Source of the DNA: Desulfofustis sp.
GTDB lineage: Bacteria; Desulfobacterota; Desulfobulbia; Desulfobulbales; Desulfocapsaceae
Assembly (NCBI GenBank): GCA_029287755.1
Contig: JARFQM010000440.1
Location: 1 to 16,036 of the forward strand
Length of the DNA: 16,036 nt
Direction of reading: 5' to 3'
Part shown: positions 7,469 to 13,947 of the stretch, one piece after another
Numbering within the stretch: position 1 is the stretch's first letter
Layout: every line of letters starts with the position of its first letter
Translations under genes and position numbers: made by a program
Notes under the pieces: generated by a model
What the model was told of the DNA's origin: nothing
Seen by the model: the letters and a program-made list of their open reading frames with translations, nothing else
Databases searched by the model: none

Positions 7469-8440
7469 ATGAGCAACAGCGATAGTCAATTGAACAGGGC
7501 GGAGAAAGAGAAGCGGCTCGGTCTTTTAGGACTGGCGGCGGATCGTCAGGTAAGGGAGGAACCTTGCCCCGATGATGAGTATTTCGCCACATTTCTCGAA
7601 GCCGACCCGGCCTCGCCAGGGCAGCACCACTTTCTCACTCATCTAGCCGCCTGCGAATCCTGCCGGCAAAAATGGCTGGTGCTTTCTGAGGAACTGGACG
7701 GCAGCGCCGATAAGAACGCGGTGTCTGCTGGCCGGCTCGGACGGCGGGGCCTGCTGAGCCTGGCAGGTTCCGTGTGTGCCGTGGCTGTGGGGGTGATGCT
7801 CTACCTGTCCATCGACTATCGCCCCGCACAGTTTGATGGTGGTGACCCAAGAATCCCGGAGCGCCCGGCGAAATCAGCCAAGGATCGGGATCAACGCCAG
7901 ATGTCTGCACCCGACAGCGTTGCTGAAATTAACAAAGAAGCAGAGACTGACAAGCTGGCCCCAGCCGACGCACCTGCACCCGTCCTGGAGGCGTTCGCAC
8001 ATCGGCAGGAGTCTAGAGAGCGGCTTTCTGCCGGGCGGCCGACAACAGCAGAACCACGTTCGGCAGAGGCGCCTCTGCAGCCATCCGGATCGAAACGGCC
8101 AGGAGCGCTTGCTGATGAAGAAGGTTTTGCCTCCGACAGCGAAGCAACGCGCGAGCCGACCCGCTACCTGAAGGCCTACGAGGAATTCATTGATCAGTTT
8201 TTATTTTACTGTACTGAGAGGAAACGTGGAGTTACCGCTGCCGCTCCTGCCAAGCTTGCCTTGGAACAGGGCAGAACCCTGCTCGAGGCAAACGGATCGA
8301 TGGCACCGTCCCATAAAGAATTGACAGAGGACATCATACAATTGCTGGGCGGCCCCGAACCTGTTAAAGATACGGGGCTCGACCCGCTCTGCGAAGAGGC
8401 CGGCAGGGTGATGGATGAAATAGATACCGCACCCCTTTAA
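7469..8440 (+). CDS. Putative zinc-finger (ZAS-type) membrane anti-sigma factor
   Basis: This 323-residue protein probably holds the upstream sigma factor inactive at the membrane. The cytoplasmic N-terminus contains the anti-sigma zinc motif HxxxCxxC (His58, Cys62, Cys65) in a context typical of ZAS domains (HLAACESCRQKW). A single membrane helix at about 94-114 (GLLSLAGSVCAVAVGVMLYL) follows. The rest is a long Ala/Pro/Glu-rich, presumably periplasmic region of about 200 residues without a recognisable domain. Its last 70 residues are more ordered, with CTERKRGV and a second Cys near the C-terminus. The ATG at 7469 has a weak ribosome site (TCGGGA). The gene lies 50 bases after the sigma gene and 23 bases before pyrF. 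The signal sensed is not evident from the sequence. Confidence 0.7.
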   Translation: MSNSDSQLNRAEKEKRLGLLGLAADRQVREEPCPDDEYFATFLEADPASPGQHHFLTHLAACESCRQKWLVLSEELDGSADKNAVSAGRLGRRGLLSLAGSVCAVAVGVMLYLSIDYRPAQFDGGDPRIPERPAKSAKDRDQRQMSAPDSVAEINKEAETDKLAPADAPAPVLEAFAHRQESRERLSAGRPTTAEPRSAEAPLQPSGSKRPGALADEEGFASDSEATREPTRYLKAYEEFIDQFLFYCTERKRGVTAAAPAKLALEQGRTLLEANGSMAPSHKELTEDIIQLLGGPEPVKDTGLDPLCEEAGRVMDEIDTAPL

Positions 8441-8463
8441 TCAACCACCCTTAAGGAGCATCA

Positions 8464-9168
8464 ATGACCAAGGAAATAGCCCTGAAAGATCGAATTATCG
8501 TAGCTCTCGATGTCGATCAACGGGAGAAGGCGCAGGACATAGTCAGGGCCTGTGAATCGCATATCGGTTTTTTCAAGGTTGGCCTGCAGCTGTTTATGGC
8601 CGATTATTTCAACACGGTTGACTGGATTCTCGACCGGGGCCATAAAGTGATGCTCGATTTGAAATTTTTCGATATTCCGGAAACCGTTAAACTGGCGGTG
8701 GAGCAGGTGAATAACCGAGGTGTCAGCCTGGCGACCATCCACGGAAACGATCCGATTATCCGGGCCGCACTTGAGGCCAGGGGGGATATGAAACTGCTGG
8801 CGGTAACGGTGCTGACCAGTTTTGGCGAGGAGGACATGCGGGCCATGGGGCTGACCGGGAGCCTTGCTGAACTGGTCCTGTTTCGTGCCAGGCGGGCCCT
8901 TGAGCTGGGGTGCGACGGGGTGGTTTCCTCCGGGCTCGAGGTCGAAGGGCTGAGAGCGGAGCTGGGCAGCAAGCTGCTGATTGTAACGCCCGGCATCAGG
9001 CCGGGGGCCAATGTCAAAACCGATGATGACCAGGTCCGGGTGGTAACAGCGGGCAGCGCTATACAGAGTGGGGCCGATCATCTGGTGGTGGGCCGGCCGA
9101 TTACCAGGGCTGAGGATCCGATCAGGGTGATCGAGGCGATGCAGGCCGAGATCGTCGGCGCAGCATGA
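8464..9168 (+). CDS. pyrF: Orotidine 5'-phosphate decarboxylase
   Basis: This 234-residue cytoplasmic TIM-barrel enzyme decarboxylates OMP to UMP in the last step of de novo pyrimidine synthesis. The N-terminal IIVALDVD carries the first active-site Asp. The catalytic DxKxxDI motif is intact at Asp65-Leu-Lys67-Phe-Phe-Asp70-Ile. IHGND, VTVLTS, VTPGIRP and the phosphate-binding GADHLVVGRPIT are all present. Length is normal for the family. AAGGAG lies 7 bases before the ATG. It follows the anti-sigma gene by 23 bases on the same strand, so it may be transcribed from the same promoter although it has no obvious functional link to it. Confidence 0.97.
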   Translation: MTKEIALKDRIIVALDVDQREKAQDIVRACESHIGFFKVGLQLFMADYFNTVDWILDRGHKVMLDLKFFDIPETVKLAVEQVNNRGVSLATIHGNDPIIRAALEARGDMKLLAVTVLTSFGEEDMRAMGLTGSLAELVLFRARRALELGCDGVVSSGLEVEGLRAELGSKLLIVTPGIRPGANVKTDDDQVRVVTAGSAIQSGADHLVVGRPITRAEDPIRVIEAMQAEIVGAA

Positions 9169-9228
9169 TGAAGCGGCCGGAAAAAAAGCGTATCGTGCCG
9201 CCAAGGGAACGCGACCAAGCCTCGCTGA

Positions 9229-9256
9229 TTGACAGCTTCGGATAGTTCATTAAATT
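9229..9256 (+). promoter_or_regulatory. Predicted promoter of the glycine-zipper lipoprotein gene
   Basis: A consensus TTGACA (9229-9234) is followed after 16 bases by TAAATT (9251-9256, four of six). Transcription would start near 9263, about 50 bases before the ATG at 9315. Confidence 0.5.
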
Positions 9257-9314
9257 ATTTTCACCAAAGACATGTAACCACCAACCCAGTAACTTTATGA
9301 TAAAAGGAGGCCTT

Positions 9315-9767
9315 ATGAAATTTTTCACCTGTGTGCTCGCCGGCGCTCTTATGCTGGCCCTGGCGTCGTGCTCCAATACCAATTTAACCAAAGGTCAGCA
9401 GGGCGCAGTCATGGGAGCGGCTGGCGGAGCCCTCGCCGGCCAGGCCATAGGCCGCAACACCGAGGCAACCCTGATAGGCACGGCCGTCGGTACGATGCTC
9501 GGTTATATCGTCGGTAATGAAATGGACAAGTATGACAGAACACAGCTCAACCAGGCCTATGAGACAGGCCCCTCGGGCCAGCCGGTGGCCTGGGTGAACC
9601 CGGATACCGGTTCTAACTACCAGGTGGTGCCGCAGCCGGCCTATCAGAACAGCAGCAACAATCAGGTCTGCCGCCAGGCTGAGATAACCGCAACCATCGA
9701 CGGTCAGCCCCAGAAGACCATGACGACGGCCTGCAGAAATGATCAGGGGCAGTGGGTAATCCAATAG
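9315..9767 (+). CDS. Glycine-zipper outer-membrane lipoprotein (17-kDa surface antigen-like)
   Basis: This 150-residue protein starts with a lipoprotein signal peptide ending in LASC (lipidated Cys19). A glycine zipper (about residues 28-67: GAVMGAAGGALAGQAIG, then GTAVGTMLGYIVGNEMD) is of the type that forms paired membrane helices. The C-terminal part (RTQLNQAYETGPSGQPVAW and VCRQAEITATIDGQ, then TACRNDQGQW) matches the surface-antigen domain found after such zippers, with two cysteines that may form a disulfide. The start is ATG at 9315 because AAAGGAGG lies 5 bases upstream; an ATG at 9297 is upstream of that site. It has its own promoter and is followed by a strong terminator. A structural role in the outer membrane is likely; the exact function is unknown. 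Confidence 0.85.
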   Translation: MKFFTCVLAGALMLALASCSNTNLTKGQQGAVMGAAGGALAGQAIGRNTEATLIGTAVGTMLGYIVGNEMDKYDRTQLNQAYETGPSGQPVAWVNPDTGSNYQVVPQPAYQNSSNNQVCRQAEITATIDGQPQKTMTTACRNDQGQWVIQ

Positions 9768-9793
9768 TTGGGAGCTGGATAGGAACCCCCCTA

Positions 9794-9832
9794 AACCCGG
9801 ATGGTTGTGGTGCAATTCGAACCATCCGGGTT
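9794..9832. terminator. Intrinsic terminator shared by convergent genes
   Basis: AACCCGGATGGTT (9794-9806) and AACCATCCGGGTT (9820-9832) form a perfect 13-bp stem with a 13-base loop, followed on the plus strand by CTTTCTTT. It lies between the stop of the lipoprotein gene and the stop of the convergent metallo-beta-lactamase gene, so it may serve both. Confidence 0.85.
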
Positions 9833-9851
9833 CTTTCTTTCCGCTTGTTTC

Positions 9852-11237
9852 CTAGTCGAAAAGCGGGATTCCCTTGGCCGCGATCTTGGTGGTGAACCCC
9901 AGACTGTTCAGGCTGGCGCTGAAGGTCTCCAGGGTATCCGGTTCACCATGAATTAAAAAGACGGTTTTCGGCTTTTCCTTGAAGCTGGTCAGCCAGTTGG
10001 TCAGCTCGTCTTTGTCGGCATGGGCTGAGAATGAGCTGATTTTGGCTATTTCAGCTTTTACCGCGAATTCAGAACCCATCATCTTAATCTCTTCCGCCCC
10101 GTCGAGAAGAATTCGGCCAAGGGTGCCTGGGGCTTGGTACCCAACGAAAAGCACGGTGTTTCTCGGGTCCCAGATCCCGTGCTTGAGATGATGGCGAATG
10201 CGGCCGGCGGTGCACATGCCGCTTCCGGCAATGACGATGGCCGGACCGTCCATCTGATTGACCCGGCGTGATTCGTCGACGCTTGGAGTGCAGATCAGCC
10301 CGGGGAAATCGAACGGCTGATCGGTTCTGGCCCGGGCTTCCTCGTCATAGATGTCGGGATGCTTTTTGAAGACTTCGGTGATCTTGATTGCCAGGGGGCT
10401 GTCCAGGTAGATACTGACCGGTGGAAAGTTCGGTTCTTCATTTTTCAGGGCGCTGAGCACATAGAGAAGCTCCTGGGTTCTTTCCAATGCAAAGCAGGGA
10501 ATCAGCAGTTTTCCACCGCGGCCGCAGGTACGCAGAATATGCTCGAAAAGTTCCTCTTTTCTGGGCAGGTTCTTCTGGTGCACTCGATCCCCGTAGGTGG
10601 ATTCAATGAACACGTAGTCGCTGTTCCAGATGAAGGTCGGATCTTCAATTATGGGTACATCCCACTGGCCGAGATCTCCTGAAAAGACGGTCTTGGTCTC
10701 GCCCGAGTCTTCATTTTCTATAAACAGTTCGACGATCGAGGAGCCGATCACATGGCCCGCATCCCGAAGGCGGAAAGTGACCCCCGGGGCAGCCTGCATC
10801 GATTCATTGTAGTTGATGACCTGGATGAGCGACACCGTTTTATCTACATCTTCCTCAGTATAGAGCGGCTCCCTCGGTACCAGTCCCTTTCTGAGCCTTC
10901 TTCTGTTTTCATGCTCGGTATCTTTTTCCTGAATGTAGGCCGAATCGGCGAGCATGATCGGCAGCAGGTCGGCGGTGGGGGGGCTTGCATAGATGGTGCC
11001 GGAAAACCCGTGCTTGACCAGTTTGGGCAGCAGACCGCAGTGGTCGATGTGACCATGGGTGTTGATCACGAAGTCGAAGCTTTTCGGGTCGAAGTCAAAC
11101 GGTTCGTAATTAAGTCTGTTCAGTGATTTGGATCCCTGGTACATGCCGCAATCGATGAGCAACCGGGACGACGCAGTGTCTACGAGATGGCATGATCCGG
11201 TGACGAAGCCGGCGGCGCCGTGAGAGGTTATCTGCAT
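9852..11237 (-). CDS. MBL-fold beta-CASP ribonuclease-like protein
   Basis: This 461-residue protein belongs to the CPSF73/YsiA-like group of metallo-beta-lactamase enzymes that cut RNA. Motif 2 is HGHIDH (His61, His63, Asp65, His66). His162 lies in RDAGHVIGSS, Asp188 in FSGDLG, and the beta-CASP region contains ESTYGDR, IPCFALERTQELL, and GSGMCTAGRIRHHL. The C-terminal RNA-metabolising part has SFSAHAD (His406) and VFLIHGE (His430). All metal ligands appear intact. Length is typical of bacterial two-domain beta-CASP proteins without a KH domain. AAAGGA lies 8 bases before the ATG at 11237. It is divergent from hgcA and convergent with the lipoprotein gene, so it is likely monocistronic. Confidence 0.9.
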   Translation of the reverse strand: MQITSHGAAGFVTGSCHLVDTASSRLLIDCGMYQGSKSLNRLNYEPFDFDPKSFDFVINTHGHIDHCGLLPKLVKHGFSGTIYASPPTADLLPIMLADSAYIQEKDTEHENRRRLRKGLVPREPLYTEEDVDKTVSLIQVINYNESMQAAPGVTFRLRDAGHVIGSSIVELFIENEDSGETKTVFSGDLGQWDVPIIEDPTFIWNSDYVFIESTYGDRVHQKNLPRKEELFEHILRTCGRGGKLLIPCFALERTQELLYVLSALKNEEPNFPPVSIYLDSPLAIKITEVFKKHPDIYDEEARARTDQPFDFPGLICTPSVDESRRVNQMDGPAIVIAGSGMCTAGRIRHHLKHGIWDPRNTVLFVGYQAPGTLGRILLDGAEEIKMMGSEFAVKAEIAKISSFSAHADKDELTNWLTSFKEKPKTVFLIHGEPDTLETFSASLNSLGFTTKIAAKGIPLFD

Positions 11238-11351
11238 GGAGTTGTCCTTTGGTTAACGTTGAAGGTATGTTTGAAAAATTGTTTTTTTATTCCTGAAATG
11301 ATAGTCAAACTAACATGATGCTGCTGATAATGCACCACCGCAAAAGTCGAT

Positions 11352-11375
11352 GGGGGCCGGTACGCCGCAGCCCCC
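11352..11375. promoter_or_regulatory. GC-rich hairpin abutting the predicted hgcA promoter
   Basis: GGGGGC (11352-11357) pairs with GCCCCC (11370-11375), and inside it CGG pairs with CCG around a TACG loop, with a 2-base bulge. It is followed by TTTG and ends one base before the predicted -35 box. It could be an operator or stop read-through towards hgcA. Confidence 0.4.
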
Positions 11376-11376
11376 T

Positions 11377-11405
11377 TTGCCATCCAGGCTGGGCTGAGTT
11401 ACTAT
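11377..11405 (+). promoter_or_regulatory. Predicted promoter of hgcAB
   Basis: TTGCCA (11377-11382, five of six to the -35 consensus) and TACTAT (11400-11405, four of six to -10) are 17 bases apart. Transcription would start near 11412, giving a leader of about 40 bases before the ATG at 11453. Confidence 0.5.
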
Positions 11406-11452
11406 AAGCTGAAAAGGAGATTTTCAAGCCACTGAAGAATAGGTGAATCGTG

Positions 11453-12649
11453 ATGGACGTTCTCCACCGTCAAGAAAACCAGCCCGCCGGCTGAGACAAA
11501 GATTGCTCTGCCGGTCCGGTTGAACTCCCCATCTATAATAAGGTCGAAGAGCAGGTCTGCTGCGGCGGTCCACCGCCGCCAAAGAGTCCGCCTTATGCCC
11601 GGCCCGGCTATACCCTGTGCAGTTTCGTTGAGCGTCTAGAAGCCACCCAAGCAGGTCCGGTTCCGGTGGTCTGTACCCGGCGCTCCTGGTCGGATCTGGC
11701 CGGGACAGTCCTGGTCAGGCTTGGTTTTAAGCGCAACCGCTATCTGGTCGCTCCGGGGCTTTACGCTGTCGGTGCGCCGGACCGAAGCGCCCCGGTACTG
11801 GTCACGGCCAATTACAAACTGAGTTTCGACACGCTGCGTTTCGCGCTGCCGGGCATGCACCTCTGGCTGCTGGTTCTCGACACGTGCGGCATCAATGTCT
11901 GGTGCGCCGCCGGCAAGGGGACGTTTTCCACCCAAGAGCTTGTCTTCCGGGTGGAGTCGAGCGGACTGGCAAAACTGGTCGATCATCGCCGATTGATCGT
12001 TCCGCAGCTCGGCGCAACCGGGATTTCGGCCCTGCAGGTGAAGAAGCAAAGCGGTTTTTCTGTCCAGTTTGGCCCCCTCAGGGCCTCGGACATTGCCGCC
12101 TGGTTCGACAACGGGAAAAGAGAAATTGAGGGCATGCGAGACGTGACGTTTAGTTTAAAAGAGCGGGCTGAGCTCATTCCTGTCGAATTTCATCTGGCCT
12201 TAAAGTCCATGTGGTGGCTGTTTCCACTGCTGTTTATAGTAAGCGGCATTGGCCCGGATCTGGAAATTACCGCCCGGTTAATGAGCAGGGGAATGTGGAT
12301 GGTTGTCGCCCTGCTGGCCGGGATGGGTGCGGGAATCATCCTGGTTCCGCTGCTCCTGCCCTGGCTGCCGGGCCGTGCCTTTGCTCTCAAGGGAGCCGGT
12401 GCCGGCCTGCTGTGCGGCCTGCTTTTAATTTTTCTGACGGAGACAGGACTGCGCCTGCCGGAATTGTTGGCGCTTCTCGGTGTCGTCGTGGTTATGAGTT
12501 CCTACCTGGGGATGAATTTCACCGGTTCGACACCCTATACTTCTCCAACGGGTGTCGAGTGGGAGATGAAAAGAGCCATCCCGGCTCAGTTTACTCTCTT
12601 GGTCGGGGCGCTGATGCTCTGGGTCGGCACGCCGCTGGTGCTGTCCTGA
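11453..12649 (+). CDS. hgcA: Mercury methylation corrinoid protein HgcA, with in-frame TGA at codon 14
   Basis: HgcA passes a methyl group from a corrinoid to Hg(II). The diagnostic cap-helix motif NVWCAAGK is present; Cys151 (from ATG 11453) matches the cobalt-coordinating Cys93 of the characterised ND132 protein. The family N-terminus (CCGGPPPP, then YARPGY) is encoded from 11555, the corrinoid domain runs to about residue 240, and five membrane helices follow (about 250-398). No ATG, GTG or TTG occurs between 11495 and the conserved N-terminal segment. The only in-frame standard starts upstream are GTG 11450 and ATG 11453, with AGGTGA six bases before the ATG. That frame contains one TGA, at 11492-11494 (codon 14). 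The reading is therefore 398 residues with a possible selenocysteine at 14. A start at GTG 11666 would remove conserved residues. Alternatives are a non-standard start codon after the TGA, or a nonsense mutation. The HgcA identity is secure; the first 20-30 residues are not. Confidence 0.93.
11495..11525 (+). other. Candidate SECIS-like stem-loop after the hgcA TGA
   Basis: Nineteen bases after the TGA, a GTC apical loop (11514-11516) is closed by CCG/CGG (11511-11513 with 11517-11519). The stem is extended by a G-T pair, C-G and T-A pairs, and G-C, with mismatches at 11509/11521 and 11506/11524. The loop begins with G and the spacing fits bacterial SECIS rules, but the stem is weak. A competing hairpin CCGGC/GCCGG (11487-11491 with 11510-11514) spans the TGA. 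Confidence 0.4.
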
Positions 12650-12664
12650 GGTTGAGAATTATAT

Positions 12665-12946
12665 ATGAAAGATTTCAGATATATAGATGGTGTGTCCAGC
12701 CTTAGTCTGGACAGAAGTGTGTGCATCGGCTGTAAGATGTGTTCCCAGGTCTGCCCCCAGGCCGTCTTTTCCTATCATGCCGGCAAGGCCTCCATTGAAG
12801 ATGGCGACGGCTGCATGGAGTGCGGCGCCTGCGGCCTCAATTGTCCGGTTGGGGCGGTGAGCGTCAATCCGGGTGTCGGCTGAGCGACCCTTGTGGTCAG
12901 CCGGTGGCTGAACAGGATAGGGATCAGGTCCAAAGGTTGCTGCTAA
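12665..12946 (+). CDS. hgcB: Mercury methylation ferredoxin HgcB, probable selenoprotein (Sec73)
   Basis: HgcB is the 2x[4Fe-4S] ferredoxin that works with HgcA, reducing its corrinoid and probably handling Hg. Cluster motifs are intact: Cys20, 23, 26, 30 and Cys50, 53, 56, 60 (CMECGACGLNC). A naive reading stops at TGA 12881-12883 after 72 residues (PGVG). The same frame continues for 20 codons to TAA at 12944-12946 and supplies the missing family C-terminus, including a Trp-Leu and a terminal Cys92-Cys93. Codon 73 is the place of the conserved Cys73 (GVGC) of the ND132 protein, which is 95 residues long with Cys94-Cys95 at its end. A good SECIS-like hairpin follows the TGA. The gene starts 15 bases after hgcA with GAGGTTGAG upstream. 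Selenocysteine decoding is the best reading; a TGC-to-TGA mutation or sequence error is the alternative. Confidence 0.93.
12888..12922 (+). other. Candidate bacterial SECIS element in hgcB
   Basis: TCAGCC (12897-12902) and GGCTGA (12906-12911) form a perfect 6-bp stem with a GGT loop (12903-12905). The loop starts after 19 bases counted from the TGA, close to the 18 bases in E. coli fdhF, and begins with two G residues as bacterial SECIS loops usually do. The lower stem adds G-C, T-A, T-G, T-A and an outer CCC/GGG (12888-12890 with 12920-12922), interrupted by mismatches and a 2-base bulge. Confidence 0.75.
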
Positions 12947-12950
12947 GCTG

Positions 12951-13091
12951 GTTTCCAATCGGAAAAGGCTCTTTTGCTCAATTTTTGCGTTGCGCTCGAA
13001 ATTTTATCCTCGCGATATTTACATATGATTGCGGCAAAATTTCTCGTACGCCTTAATCTTGAAGCAAAATCACTCGTTTCCGAACGGAAAC
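12951..13091. repeat. 141-bp imperfect palindromic element (MITE-like)
   Basis: The left end GTTTCCAATCGGAAA and the reverse complement of the right end, GTTTCCGTTCGGAAA, match at 13 of 15 positions. Similarity continues inwards (CTTTTGCTCAA against ATTTTGCTTCAA; GAAATTTT against its complement near 13040) to a centre near 13022. Each end is also a small palindrome, e.g. GTTTCCG AA CGGAAAC at 13076-13091. It begins 4 bases after the hgcB TAA. No clear target duplication and no coding potential were seen. Confidence 0.6.
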
Positions 13092-13176
13092 TGTACATAA
13101 TGATTCTAAGCCCAATCCATCGCCTCATGCTGTGTTACTCTCAGAAGAGTGGAAAGCGGCGAGGACGAGCGCTGTG

Positions 13177-13947
13177 CTACGAACTCTCTGCTTCGCCCAG
13201 AAGCTTTTCCAGCTGCAGATCGTCTCTGAAATAGCTTATTCCCTCGTGGTTGGTGAGGTCGAGGTGGATGGGTGAGATGGTCACAAAGCCCTCGCCCAGG
13301 GCCCAGACATCGGTGTCTTTACCGCTGTCCAGCAGCGGTGTGCCACCGCCGATCCAATAATGGATTCTGCCCCTGGGGTCCGCTACTTCCTGAACGGCCT
13401 GCTTCCAGATCCTGCGTCCCTGCCTGGTTATTTTCACGCCTCGCAGCTCACTTGCGGCCGGAATGTTTACATTCATCAGGGTGCTGGCCGGCAGCCCATG
13501 GGCAATGACCCGCTGGGCCAGCTGTCTGATCAGCAGTTCCGCCTTACCGTAGTCAAGAGGCGGCTCGCCGGCCATCGACACCGCCATGGAGGGAACCGCA
13601 TACATGGTCCCTTCGATGGCCGCAGAGACGGTACCGGAATAGGTGATGTCATCGCCGATGTTGGGGCCGCTGTTGATGCCGGAAACCAGCAGGTCCGGCG
13701 CCCGCTCAAATATCTTCCCCAGGGCGATGGCGACGCAGTCGGTGGGGGTGCCGTCAAGGGTATAGACATCCTCGTCGAGTTCGGTCAGCCGCAACGGGCG
13801 CTGCATGGTAAGGGCATGGGCTATAGCCGAGTTGTCCCGGTCTGGGGCAACGATGACGATCTTGCCGAGTGCGGACAATGACTCTTTCAGGGCCTTCAGG
13901 CCGGGACTGTGAATGCCGTCGTCATTGGTAAGCAAAATGGTGTGCAT
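13177..13947 (-). CDS. surE: 5'/3'-nucleotidase SurE
   Basis: SurE is a metal-dependent phosphatase acting on nucleoside monophosphates. The 256-residue protein begins HTILLTNDDGIHSPG, with the metal-binding Asp9-Asp10. APDRDNSA supplies the conserved Ser40, and LLVSGINSGPNIGDD carries the metal-binding Asn. YSGTVSAAIEG, MNVNIP and WALGEGFVTISPI are further family signatures. Length is typical. The start at 13947 lies inside the end of ilvY (26-base overlap), so the two genes are probably co-transcribed and translationally coupled. No clear terminator was seen after its stop. The pairing of surE with ilvY is a local arrangement rather than a functional link that I recognise. Confidence 0.96.
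   Translation of the reverse strand: MHTILLTNDDGIHSPGLKALKESLSALGKIVIVAPDRDNSAIAHALTMQRPLRLTELDEDVYTLDGTPTDCVAIALGKIFERAPDLLVSGINSGPNIGDDITYSGTVSAAIEGTMYAVPSMAVSMAGEPPLDYGKAELLIRQLAQRVIAHGLPASTLMNVNIPAASELRGVKITRQGRRIWKQAVQEVADPRGRIHYWIGGGTPLLDSGKDTDVWALGEGFVTISPIHLDLTNHEGISYFRDDLQLEKLLGEAESS

Noticed and set aside
8461..9204. 247-codon minus-strand frame over pyrF
   Set aside because: It mirrors pyrF codon structure on the opposite strand; pyrF motifs are unambiguous.
9165..9245. A 26-codon frame overlapping the pyrF stop (ATGA overlap), very basic N-terminus
   Set aside because: Its end overlaps a good promoter for the next gene, and it has no recognisable family; chance is more likely than a coupled small protein.
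11666..12649. hgcA read from the GTG at 11666 as a 327-residue protein
   Set aside because: This would remove the family N-terminus (CCGGPPPP and YARPGY), which is encoded in frame just upstream.
12665..12883. hgcB as a complete 72-residue ferredoxin
   Set aside because: It would lack the conserved position 73 and C-terminal Cys pair, both of which are found in frame after the TGA.
11453..12946. hgcA and hgcB as decaying pseudogenes
   Set aside because: Apart from the two TGA codons the frames are intact, all cluster and corrinoid residues are present, and the hgcB tail ends correctly; no frameshift was seen. It cannot be fully excluded without reads.
12943..13234. Short open frames on both strands between hgcB and surE
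   Set aside because: They run across the palindromic element, have no family resemblance and no ribosome sites.
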